NCBI GenBank assembly: GCA_029548585.1
Contig: JAKPNC010000251.1
Span: 1-6,043, forward strand
Reading direction: 5' to 3'
From: a bacterium
Lineage (GTDB): Bacteria; Ratteibacteria; UBA8468; B48-G9; JAFGKM01
Length of the DNA: 6,043 nucleotides
The first letter of the stretch is position 1. Every line of letters begins with the position of its first letter. Positions 1-6,043 of this stretch are shown piece by piece. The position numbers were made by a program, and so were the translations under genes. The notes beneath the pieces were generated by a model that saw only the letters and a program-made list of their open reading frames with translations, searched no databases and was not told the DNA's origin.

Positions 1-329
1 AGGTCTATCCATCTCTTCATGTAATCAATCGTTTTTTCGAATTTTGCATTGCCAGGGGCAGAGATGTCCACAGGTTCTTTGCCTTCGGAGTCTCCGGTTC
101 TTATACCCCGGGTATCCATGCAGAAATGTCCCTGCAGGAAAGATAACCCTCTCTCCGAGGCATATTGCCTGAAATCCCTTCCTGCTTTTTCAGGTGACGA
201 TTCCCCCAGCAGGTCGTGACCATGCTCCTCGCTGAGTTCTGCCCACTTCCAGCCGCGCCTGGCAAAGGTTTCCGCCATATCCCTGGGCATGAGCTCAAAA
301 AGATAGCTTGTCCACAATGAAGGTTTCAT
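1..329 (-). CDS. Sugar phosphate isomerase/epimerase-like TIM-barrel protein (N-terminal part, cut by left edge)
   Basis: An open frame without stop runs from an ATG at 329-327 to the left edge, giving about 110 residues that begin MKPSLWTSYLFEL. The opening, the stretch GWKWAELSEEHGHDLL (about residues 26-41) and GHFCMD (67-72) resemble the N-terminal strands of the xylose-isomerase-like TIM barrel / AP endonuclease family 2 proteins, which usually run to roughly 280-330 residues, so about two thirds is missing. Members are typically cytoplasmic metal-dependent sugar isomerases or epimerases; no signal peptide is seen here, and the substrate cannot be told. The start is chosen because the homology-like region begins right at this Met. 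Its ribosome binding site is weak (AGGA on the minus strand at 344-341, a long spacer). It lies 52 bases downstream of the CBM9-PKD gene on the same strand, so co-transcription is likely. Family assignment is from recalled motifs; the exact enzyme is unknown. Confidence 0.8.
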   Translation of the reverse strand, partial: MKPSLWTSYLFELMPRDMAETFARRGWKWAELSEEHGHDLLGESSPEKAGRDFRQYASERGLSFLQGHFCMDTRGIRTGDSEGKEPVDISAPGNAKFEKTIDYMKRWID

Positions 330-381
330 GGTTATAAGCAGTCCTGTTTAGCTATTCAAAAAAAGAGTTTTCTGAAGGTTG

Positions 382-1515
382 CTATTTTACCATTACGTCC
401 CAGTATCTTGCCCTTTTATCATTTCCTTCCGGACCCGAAACCTCAAGCATTACCACGTAAGAGATGCCGGCTTTTTCGTAAGAGTGAACCGGATTTTTCT
501 CCGTGGATGTGTTCCCGTCTCCAAAGTACCATTTCCAGGAGGTGATGTTTCCATGGGATTGGTCGAAGAAGGCTATCTTCCTGCTTTCCATGTCAAGAAC
601 CTTGAATGTCCATTCCGCTTCGACGGGCTTGCGGAATTTATTCTCAAGGGGCATCAGCCGGAACGGAAGCGCATCCGAGGCCTGGGCCCACGGCTGCGGC
701 CTTTCACCTGAATATCCCAGTTGTGTCAGTGAATAAAAGGCATCATATCTATTCTCGCCGTCGTAATCAAGAGTCATCCACGTGATGCCTATGACTTTAT
801 CCTCGCAGAAGTCTGACTCAACGCTGTACTCCGGCCCTCTGTAAGAAGCGAAATCGTAAACGGTGACGTAAAATTCGAGTACGAGTTTGCCTGCTTCACC
901 GTGCTTGAATTTGTAAGAATAGGCGTAATTTGCGTAGGGGAATTCCTTGATCCATGGCTGGGATCCCCAGACGATGGTCCAATCTCCGTCTATGGGAGGA
1001 GTAAATATGTGGAAATTCTGGGCGTGGTGGCCGCTGAACCTGAAATGGTTTTCTATCCTGTCTTTCAAAAGAGGGTTGCTGATCAGGTTTCCGCCGGAAC
1101 GGTCTCCGTCCACTACGATTTCGAAGAGGTCGTTCATGTATCCTTTGGCGGTACTTGAATCAACCCTCCCGAAGTCCCAGAAATTGTCGTAGGCTTCGTA
1201 CTTGAAATAAAGCCTGTTGAGTCCTTTTACCCATCCTACCGTTACGGAAAGATCGTAGTCCTGGGGGTCGTTTGGCTTGTTGTGTATTATATCCTTTACC
1301 TGGTCAAGTCCATACGTGTATTCTGCCGGAACAATTGTCCAGTCATCAGTTTTTCCGTCTATGGAGGGGATCATGTTCCGGGGAAACTGGAATACCTTGA
1401 ATTCCCTGGTATCTTTCGCTATCTCCTTCTTCACCTGCTGAGAAAAGCAGCCGGTTGTAAAAATAAAGAAGAATAATACTGATGCGGCATAATGCAAATC
1501 GGTCCTGGACTTCAT
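382..1515 (-). CDS. Exported CBM9-like and PKD domain protein, possible lipoprotein
   Basis: This gene encodes 377 residues. Residues 1-23 form a signal sequence: a basic start (MKSR), a hydrophobic run (VLFFFIF) and TTGC, a possible but imperfect lipobox with Cys23 as the lipidated residue. Residues about 48-290 look like a family 9 carbohydrate-binding (CBM9-like) domain: IDGKTDDW at 52-59, then YFKYEAYDN and NDLFEIVVDGDRSGG (128-142), the usual order in that fold. Residues about 298-377 form a PKD beta-sandwich with its signatures WYFGDGNTS and NPVHSYEKAG. No catalytic domain is visible, so a binding or accessory role at the cell envelope is inferred. The start is supported by GGGAGG (minus strand 1525-1520) four bases upstream. 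It is transcribed divergently from the large RGLX-like gene and precedes the TIM-barrel gene in a probable operon. The stop is TAG. The ligand is unknown; the domain calls are good, the function is not established. Confidence 0.88.
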   Translation of the reverse strand: MKSRTDLHYAASVLFFFIFTTGCFSQQVKKEIAKDTREFKVFQFPRNMIPSIDGKTDDWTIVPAEYTYGLDQVKDIIHNKPNDPQDYDLSVTVGWVKGLNRLYFKYEAYDNFWDFGRVDSSTAKGYMNDLFEIVVDGDRSGGNLISNPLLKDRIENHFRFSGHHAQNFHIFTPPIDGDWTIVWGSQPWIKEFPYANYAYSYKFKHGEAGKLVLEFYVTVYDFASYRGPEYSVESDFCEDKVIGITWMTLDYDGENRYDAFYSLTQLGYSGERPQPWAQASDALPFRLMPLENKFRKPVEAEWTFKVLDMESRKIAFFDQSHGNITSWKWYFGDGNTSTEKNPVHSYEKAGISYVVMLEVSGPEGNDKRARYWDVMVK

Positions 1516-1519
1516 GAGG

Positions 1520-1525
1520 CCTCCC
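1520..1525 (-). promoter_or_regulatory. Ribosome binding site of the CBM9-PKD gene
   Basis: The minus strand reads GGGAGG, then CCTC, then the ATG at 1515. This is a strong Shine-Dalgarno match with a short four-base spacer, and it fixes the start of the CBM9-PKD gene. Confidence 0.7.
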
Positions 1526-1563
1526 GTGTTTTCATGATTATCACGATTAACACTTTTTTCTTC

Positions 1564-1592
1564 ATTAAAGCATTCCCGGGGCTTCTTGTCAA
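1564..1592 (-). promoter_or_regulatory. Sigma-70-like promoter for the minus-strand operon
   Basis: Read on the minus strand there is a perfect TTGACA (1592-1587), a 17-base spacer, then TTTAAT (1569-1564), which matches TATAAT at five of six positions. Transcription would start near 1557 and give a leader of about 42 bases before the CBM9-PKD start codon. The -35 box lies inside the left arm of the 12-base inverted repeat. The match is from sequence only; housekeeping promoters of Bacteroidota have a different consensus, so confidence depends on the host. Confidence 0.5.
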
Positions 1593-1634
1593 ATGGCGGC
1601 GTTTACTGGCATACACCCTGGGTTTGACAAGAAG
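1582..1634. repeat. Perfect 12-base inverted repeat between the divergent genes
   Basis: CTTCTTGTCAAA at 1582-1593 is the exact reverse complement of TTTGACAAGAAG at 1623-1634, with 29 bases between the arms and the centre near 1608. Each arm contains TTGACA pointing away from the centre, so the repeat coincides with the -35 boxes of two outward-facing promoters. It may also be an operator for a dimeric regulator. It lies upstream of both predicted transcription starts, so it would act as DNA and not as a leader RNA hairpin. Confidence 0.8.
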
Positions 1635-1652
1635 GATTTATTATTTTATCCT
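1624..1652 (+). promoter_or_regulatory. Sigma-70-like promoter for the large RGLX-like gene
   Basis: There is a perfect TTGACA at 1624-1629, a 17-base spacer and TATCCT at 1647-1652, matching four of six -10 positions. Transcription would start near 1659, leaving a leader of about 124 bases before the ATG at 1783. The -35 box lies in the right arm of the inverted repeat. The weaker -10 box would suit a promoter that needs an activator, but that is inference. Confidence 0.42.
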
Positions 1653-1782
1653 GAAAGTATATGAACATTCTCGTTAAACGGGAATCGGATTATTCCAATG
1701 GAGAATCTTCCGCATCAATATATAAACGGCTGCCTGGCCGTCAATGCCGGATAACCATTTTCAAAGTCCCCCGGGAGGAAAA
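1653..1782 (+). other. Leader of the large gene, with short possible hairpins
   Basis: No gene is visible here. Short complementary stretches occur: GGAAT (1681-1685) with ATTCC (1692-1696), enclosed by ATTCTC (1667-1672) with GAGAAT (1701-1706), and ACGGC (1726-1730) with GCCGT (1737-1741). These stems are only five to six base pairs and match no riboswitch that I recognise. An in-frame ATG at 1744 lies in this leader but has no ribosome binding site. Confidence 0.25.
1773..1778 (+). promoter_or_regulatory. Ribosome binding site deciding the start of the large gene
   Basis: GGGAGG stands four bases before the ATG at 1783, the same motif and spacing as the divergent gene. The upstream in-frame ATG at 1744 lacks any such site. 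Starting at 1783 also puts the basic residues and hydrophobic core of the signal peptide at the usual distance from the N-terminus. Confidence 0.75.
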
Positions 1783-4700
1783 ATGTTCCGATTGACTCAT
1801 GCCGGTTCAATTTCCACGAGATTTGCCGTTATTATATTTGCCTTTATACTTTCCCAATCATTAAGCGCTGCACCCGGCAAGGATTTCGAGATCCCTCTGG
1901 ACCTGAAAGAATGGAGGTTCGTTTCCAGGGGCCATTTCAGGGGTTACAATGACAGAAGAGATCTTTTCCAGATTGTCCATCCCATGGAACCGGCCGCCGC
2001 GGGCGATTATGGCAGGATGGAAAGGAGCCTGAAGCTTCCGGAAGGAGCCGAAGCGCCCTACACTCTGCGTTTTTATGTCAGCGACAACATATACGGTGAG
2101 GTACCTCCCAGGAATGTCGACATAAGAAAAGGACACCGTTACGGCCAGGTTCTCCTGGATGGGAAAGTAATATGGTCCCGGGACATATTTGTCAATTCTC
2201 CCCTGAGCGATCCTCCGTACACGTGGGTTGACCTTACTCCCTATGTAAAGCCCGGCCGTCTTTTCAACCTTTCATTCCAGCTCTGGCAGGAGGTCGACAG
2301 CTCAAGTGTGATGGAGGGAGACATCATAAAACTCGGAGTCTATGCCGGGACAACAAGGCCTTACGATCCGCTTCCAAGGGAAAAATATTCCACCTGGAGT
2401 TACTGGGGTGATTTTTCAATCTTTTGCGGCGAGATACAGGAGAAGGAAAAGATGGTGCCTGTGTTCAAGCCGCGTATAAAGGCGAATGACATGAGCGACA
2501 TTTACAAGCAGGGACCCGTTGAGGAGAAAATGGTCTCCCTTGCGCTTGAAAAAGGCGAGTTGTTGGACGGATCGTGGGATTGGCCCGTAAGCCAGGGTAT
2601 TCCCCTTCCCTCTGGCGCAGTCAGGGATGTCTCCGGCTTATCCCTTGCCATGACAGGCGGCAAGCCTGCCAGGGCCGTTTTTACCCCCATGGGAAGGTGG
2701 CCCGACGGAAGCTTGAGATGGGTCCTTCTCGATGTACTAATTGGAAAAAACGAAAGGGGGAATTACCGGTTGCTGTATGGCGGGAAGGTAAACGCCCCCG
2801 CGCAGGAGGCGAAAGACTTCATAGTTAAGGGGAATGGAAAGCTGGAGATGGGAAACGGAATTGTGAAAGTAAAATGGAACATTGGCAAGGATGGCCGGCC
2901 GAATGATTTGGAGATAGGGACTGAGGGGGGCAGAAAGACTGTCAGGGATATTGAACCCTATATGTTTGTGGGAAGCAGGAAGCTTAAAGCAGCCTGGAAA
3001 GAAGGCAGGTGGCTTTCCGGATCCTCCCGGAGGTCCGAGATGGAGATTTCCGGAGAACTGGTTGCCGATGACGGATTCCGTTACGGATCATGCCGTATGC
3101 GTATTGCAATGCACGCAGACTCGCCGCTTCTAAGGGTGTTATACACGGTTGTAAATGAGAGGGGAGAAGCAGTTCCTGAAGACCGGCCCGATACAGATAA
3201 GGTCAAATCCACGGGGGGACTCGTGGGAGGAACCAGGCCCCTGACAGCCGTAGTTGATACCTACGGATTAATGCTGAAGTGCGACGTCCGGGATTCCAGG
3301 ATATCCGATGATGGATGGATATGTGCAGGATCCGGCTCAGGATGGGTTACAGGATACCTCCGGTATTTCCGGCACATATGGCCTGCGGGATTAAAGACCG
3401 ACGAAAATGGAATGGATTTTATTCTCTTCAAGAAGGGAGACCCGAGGCTTAAATCTTATTCCACGTATCCCGGTGAAGCCAAAACTCACGAGATATGGCT
3501 TGCCGTAAGCGGTTCAAGGCCTGGCGATAATCTCTGCGAAAGCCTTTCAAAGATTGCAGAAACGCCCGTACGGCTTGATACGAGCGGATTGATAAGGGAG
3601 AGCTTTGTATGGGGGGAAATGCCTGTGATTAGCGAATCTGAAAACAGGGAGATTTACGCCATGCTCGTTGAAAAAGCCCTTTACCCTTATTATTCAAACA
3701 CTCTTAAAGGAATAAGGCATTACGGGGGATATGCCGGCGGGCTCAATTTCTACTGGAACGGGCTTGATTCCATGTACAAGCTTTACGCCATGACCGGAGA
3801 ACGCAAATGGTACGACATGGCTGAGCGTTCAATCCGTCACTACATGGACATATGCACCATCCACTGGTCTCCCGACGGCAAAAAAGTCGGCGGCAAGAAC
3901 CGTTCCGTGGACAAGTTCCTTGCCGTTTACCTGGTTCACCAGAATACCGACCCCCTTTTCGACCACTGGAACATGACGGGAGATTATGAAGGATACCGCC
4001 TTGGAAGGATGAATGCAGATCTGCTTATGGGGGATAGTGAATTTATCATGATGACCGAACAGCGGGCCGACAGGCAGCAGGGATGGCCCCTTATGGCAAT
4101 GGTCAGGGCATGGCAGGAGACCGGGGATGAAAAATATCTCGGCCACGCCAGGCGAATAGTCGATATAGCCCTGGGGTACATGGAGGACAGAAGGGGCGCG
4201 TACATAAGGGTTCATGGAAGTTCTTCCCACATGGGCATTGTCCCGTTCATGTCAGGCATACTCTGCTCGGGACTTAAGAATTATCATTTCTGGACAGGCG
4301 ATGAAAGGGCTGCCTGCACCATTGCACAGGTATCCGAGTCCGTATTCGCGGAGATGCACGACCCGTATTACAGTAAAACCCTGCCGGATATAGACTATTA
4401 TTATTCCCCAAATCCCTACCTGAGGGGTAACGACGGGCATACCCTGACAACCCATCTTAACCTTAATATCGTTGCCGCCCAGGCGTACGCGGCATACATA
4501 ACCGGTGACAGCGGGCTGGCGGATATCGCCTGGCGTTCCTGGAGGGCGTATGTAAGGAAAGGAAGCTGGGGAAGTCTCAGCTACCTTTACAGTCTGCATG
4601 CCGCATTATTCTGGCTGAAAAAGGCCCCCGTGACTGACAGGAGTATGTCCATTGATTTTAACCCTCTCTGGAAATACGAAGCGGCATCAAGGGAAATCTG

Positions 4701-5937
4701 GCTCAATATTCCACGTAAGGCTCCCCTGGCCATTAAGGTGAGGTGGACACTTTACGAACAGCCTTTCCAGAGGGGACAGTCCTTATCTTTCTGGAAGTCT
4801 TACGTTGAGAAGAATAATCCAAAAGGAAGACTTGTACTGCTCGATGCTTCGGGAAAGGAGATCTCTTCGGTTCTCCTCGATTTTATGAAAAGCCCCAACG
4901 GGAAAAGCGTCAATATAAACGTGCCGGAGGTTGAGCCTGGATTCTACCGCCTTCTTGCAAAAGGTGCAGACGCCCTCCCCGTCCAGCTCGTCCTGCAGGA
5001 TATTTCGCCTGTAGATTCAGGCTGGGGATTGCCCGTTGACCGGTGGGCGGTAAACGGGGGAGAGGAATACTTCTTCCACGTACCCGCCGGATTGAAAGAA
5101 CTCGCAGTAAGGTATGATCTTCTCACCCCCTGGGAGGTCAAGAATGTTGCGCTCCTGGATGAAAACGGCAAGATTTTGAAAGAAGATAGGTATTCGGGGG
5201 GAAGAGCTCTCGAATGGAAGGTGCAACTTCCCGAAGGTTCCGCAGGCAAGGTATGGAGCCTGCGTAATAATGGAGGGGGAAACCCGGTTTTAAGCATAAG
5301 CGGGGTAAGGATGGTTTCATTGAAAAAAGATGCGCTTTTCCTCCCTTTTGGCACGGAACCTTCAGGGGAAGGGAAAGACATACCTCCCGCGCCCGCGGGC
5401 ATGACAGGCAGTATAAGAAGGATTCCAGCGGGTGAATACTTCGGGATACCCCGGGGTGAAAAGAAGGGAGAGATGTCATACGAAAACGTGAATGCTTCCG
5501 GGGGAACGATAGAATTCTGGATGATGATTGACGGAAACGACAGGGATATCCTTTCCATGAATTTTCTCAAATTTGGAAGCATGTCCTTCTACCACAGGGC
5601 GGGAGTCGGCGCATACTATAATCTTGGAAAGGGGTTTTTCCAGTCAGGATTCGTCTTTATGCCCCGCGAATGGTACCGGGTGGCCTTGACATGGAGAACG
5701 GGAAATGCCGGGAAAAGCCCTTCAATGGATCTTTTCGTGAACGGGATCTCCATGATGGGAAGGATGCAGACCCCCCTGCCCCGGGATACCGGCGACTGGA
5801 CAGGCAATGGACTCAGGATCGGAAGCAATGTTCCGATTTACGTTGCGGGGCTCAGGATACTGGACACGTACCTTGAAAAAGATTCAAAGGGAAAAGTCGT
5901 GACTGACGGGAATACGGCCGGGGTATTGTACCGGTGA
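1783..5937 (+). CDS. Secreted multidomain PcRGLX/YetA-like protein (putative rhamnogalacturonan lyase-like) with C-terminal LamG-like domain
   Basis: The start at 1783 gives 1384 residues. Residues 1-30 form a signal peptide (Arg-containing start, core FAVIIFAFIL, likely cleavage after SLSAA). Residues about 35-240 look like an all-beta, galactose-binding-like module. Residues about 245-345, with RWPDGSLRWVLLDV (305-318), resemble the PcRGLX/YetA N-terminal RIFT barrel; about 350-590 would be the central beta-sandwich; about 600-945 would be the alpha/alpha toroid, with HYGGYAGGLNFYWNG, DHWNMTGD, RQQGWPLMAM and NDGHTLTTHLN. Residues about 950-1180 are beta-rich and unassigned. About 1210-1384 is a LamG/concanavalin-like lectin fold (GGTIEFWM, EWYRVALTW, LRIGSN, VAGLRILD). 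The founding relative PcRGLX is an exo-rhamnogalacturonan lyase (PL26), and YetA is its Bacillus relative. A role in pectin-type or other acidic polysaccharide breakdown outside the cytoplasm is inferred; the activity may differ. PL26-type relatives are roughly 850-900 residues, so this protein carries some 500 extra residues. No T9SS sorting domain was recognised at the C-terminus. Confidence 0.85.
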   Translation: MFRLTHAGSISTRFAVIIFAFILSQSLSAAPGKDFEIPLDLKEWRFVSRGHFRGYNDRRDLFQIVHPMEPAAAGDYGRMERSLKLPEGAEAPYTLRFYVSDNIYGEVPPRNVDIRKGHRYGQVLLDGKVIWSRDIFVNSPLSDPPYTWVDLTPYVKPGRLFNLSFQLWQEVDSSSVMEGDIIKLGVYAGTTRPYDPLPREKYSTWSYWGDFSIFCGEIQEKEKMVPVFKPRIKANDMSDIYKQGPVEEKMVSLALEKGELLDGSWDWPVSQGIPLPSGAVRDVSGLSLAMTGGKPARAVFTPMGRWPDGSLRWVLLDVLIGKNERGNYRLLYGGKVNAPAQEAKDFIVKGNGKLEMGNGIVKVKWNIGKDGRPNDLEIGTEGGRKTVRDIEPYMFVGSRKLKAAWKEGRWLSGSSRRSEMEISGELVADDGFRYGSCRMRIAMHADSPLLRVLYTVVNERGEAVPEDRPDTDKVKSTGGLVGGTRPLTAVVDTYGLMLKCDVRDSRISDDGWICAGSGSGWVTGYLRYFRHIWPAGLKTDENGMDFILFKKGDPRLKSYSTYPGEAKTHEIWLAVSGSRPGDNLCESLSKIAETPVRLDTSGLIRESFVWGEMPVISESENREIYAMLVEKALYPYYSNTLKGIRHYGGYAGGLNFYWNGLDSMYKLYAMTGERKWYDMAERSIRHYMDICTIHWSPDGKKVGGKNRSVDKFLAVYLVHQNTDPLFDHWNMTGDYEGYRLGRMNADLLMGDSEFIMMTEQRADRQQGWPLMAMVRAWQETGDEKYLGHARRIVDIALGYMEDRRGAYIRVHGSSSHMGIVPFMSGILCSGLKNYHFWTGDERAACTIAQVSESVFAEMHDPYYSKTLPDIDYYYSPNPYLRGNDGHTLTTHLNLNIVAAQAYAAYITGDSGLADIAWRSWRAYVRKGSWGSLSYLYSLHAALFWLKKAPVTDRSMSIDFNPLWKYEAASREIWLNIPRKAPLAIKVRWTLYEQPFQRGQSLSFWKSYVEKNNPKGRLVLLDASGKEISSVLLDFMKSPNGKSVNINVPEVEPGFYRLLAKGADALPVQLVLQDISPVDSGWGLPVDRWAVNGGEEYFFHVPAGLKELAVRYDLLTPWEVKNVALLDENGKILKEDRYSGGRALEWKVQLPEGSAGKVWSLRNNGGGNPVLSISGVRMVSLKKDALFLPFGTEPSGEGKDIPPAPAGMTGSIRRIPAGEYFGIPRGEKKGEMSYENVNASGGTIEFWMMIDGNDRDILSMNFLKFGSMSFYHRAGVGAYYNLGKGFFQSGFVFMPREWYRVALTWRTGNAGKSPSMDLFVNGISMMGRMQTPLPRDTGDWTGNGLRIGSNVPIYVAGLRILDTYLEKDSKGKVVTDGNTAGVLYR

Positions 5938-5954
5938 GAGACGTGATAAAAATG

Positions 5955-5992
5955 AAAAGGACCCCGCCTTCAGTTGAAGGAGGGGTCCCTTT
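5955..5992 (+). terminator. Intrinsic terminator between convergent genes, possibly bidirectional
   Basis: GGACCCC (5959-5965) pairs with GGGGTCC (5982-5988). After one G/A mismatch, CCTTC (5967-5971) pairs with GAAGG (5976-5980) around the loop AGTT. A run of As (5955-5958) precedes the stem and a short T run (5990-5992) follows it, so it could stop transcription on both strands. It begins 18 bases after the stop codon of the large gene. The short T tract on the plus side makes it imperfect, but the position and the stem strength fit a terminator. Confidence 0.75.
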
Positions 5993-6007
5993 CCTGGATA
6001 TCAGTTT

Positions 6008-6043
6008 TTAGAACCTGAAGTTTCCGCCTCTGCCTCCGCCCTG
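6008..6043 (-). CDS. C-terminal 11 codons of a minus-strand gene with a Gly/Arg-rich tail (cut by right edge)
   Basis: Read on the minus strand, the last 36 bases give QGGGRGGNFRF followed by TAA at 6010-6008. The convergent arrangement with the large gene, and a strong hairpin just beyond this stop, support a real gene end. The Gly/Arg-rich tail could belong to an RNA-binding protein with an RGG-type tail. The final aromatic residue would also suit an outer-membrane beta-barrel protein. Too little is present to choose, and no function is assigned. Confidence 0.55.
   Translation of the reverse strand, partial: QGGGRGGNFRF

Noticed and set aside
355..376. AT-rich hairpin between the two minus-strand genes, considered as a terminator
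   Set aside because: The stem is nine pairs, nearly all A-T with one G-T wobble, and no T run follows it in the minus direction, so it is unlikely to end transcription between the genes.
379..1192. Plus-strand open frames antisense to the CBM9-PKD gene
   Set aside because: The minus-strand gene has a signal sequence, two recognisable domains and a good ribosome binding site, while the opposite frames have none of these.
1719..1726. TATATAAA as a second -10 box closer to the large gene
   Set aside because: No -35-like hexamer is found at 16 to 18 bases upstream (the candidates are ATGGAG and CAATGG), and no Bacteroidota-type promoter pattern was seen.
1744..1782. Upstream start codon adding 13 residues to the large gene
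   Set aside because: It has no ribosome binding site, it would bury the signal peptide behind a polar extension, and GGGAGG stands directly before the ATG at 1783.
3829..4599. Several minus-strand open frames antisense to the toroid domain
   Set aside because: They are shadows of the plus-strand gene, whose toroid motifs are intact here; their products show no family features.
4944..5582. Minus-strand open frame of 212 residues inside the large gene
   Set aside because: It lies wholly antisense to a coding sequence with clear domains through this region (unassigned beta region into the LamG-like part). It has a low-complexity Ser/Pro-rich product, no ribosome binding site and no recognisable domain.
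1..6043. CRISPR arrays, tRNA or rRNA genes, insertion sequences
   Set aside because: No spaced direct-repeat array, RNA gene signature, transposase or terminal inverted repeat pair was seen; nearly all the sequence is accounted for by the genes listed.

Overview
This is a bacterial window with four genes, two of them cut by the window edges. It reads as part of a saccharide-degradation locus from an environmental, probably Gram-negative organism. Moderate GC, frequent AGG and ATA codons, large secreted multidomain carbohydrate proteins and a possible lipoprotein with CBM9-like and PKD domains fit Bacteroidota or a related FCB/PVC lineage. The clear GGGAGG ribosome binding sites and the sigma-70-like TTGACA promoters are not typical of classic Bacteroidota, so the phylum is left open.

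Layout from left to right. Positions 1-329 (minus) hold the N-terminal third or so of a sugar phosphate isomerase/epimerase-like TIM-barrel protein that runs off the left edge. Positions 382-1515 (minus) encode a 377-residue exported protein with a CBM9-like domain and a C-terminal PKD domain. These two genes share a strand with a 52-base gap, and the CBM9-PKD gene comes first, so they probably form one transcript. Positions 1516-1782 are a divergent control region. It contains a perfect 12-base inverted repeat whose two arms each carry a TTGACA -35 box, with a plausible -10 box 17 bases further out on each side. Positions 1783-5937 (plus) encode a 1384-residue secreted protein with a core resembling PcRGLX/YetA (RIFT barrel, beta-sandwich, alpha/alpha toroid), extra beta-sandwich modules and a C-terminal LamG-like domain. 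A strong hairpin at 5955-5992 separates it from the last 11 codons of a minus-strand gene that enters from the right edge and ends in a Gly/Arg-rich tail.

How the genes may work together (inference): the large enzyme would attack a rhamnose- or uronate-containing polysaccharide outside the cytoplasm, the CBM9-PKD protein would bind saccharide at the envelope, and the TIM-barrel protein would process a released sugar in the cytoplasm. The shared divergent promoter region suggests coordinated expression. The substrate cannot be fixed from this window, which shows no transporter, SusC/SusD pair or regulator gene.
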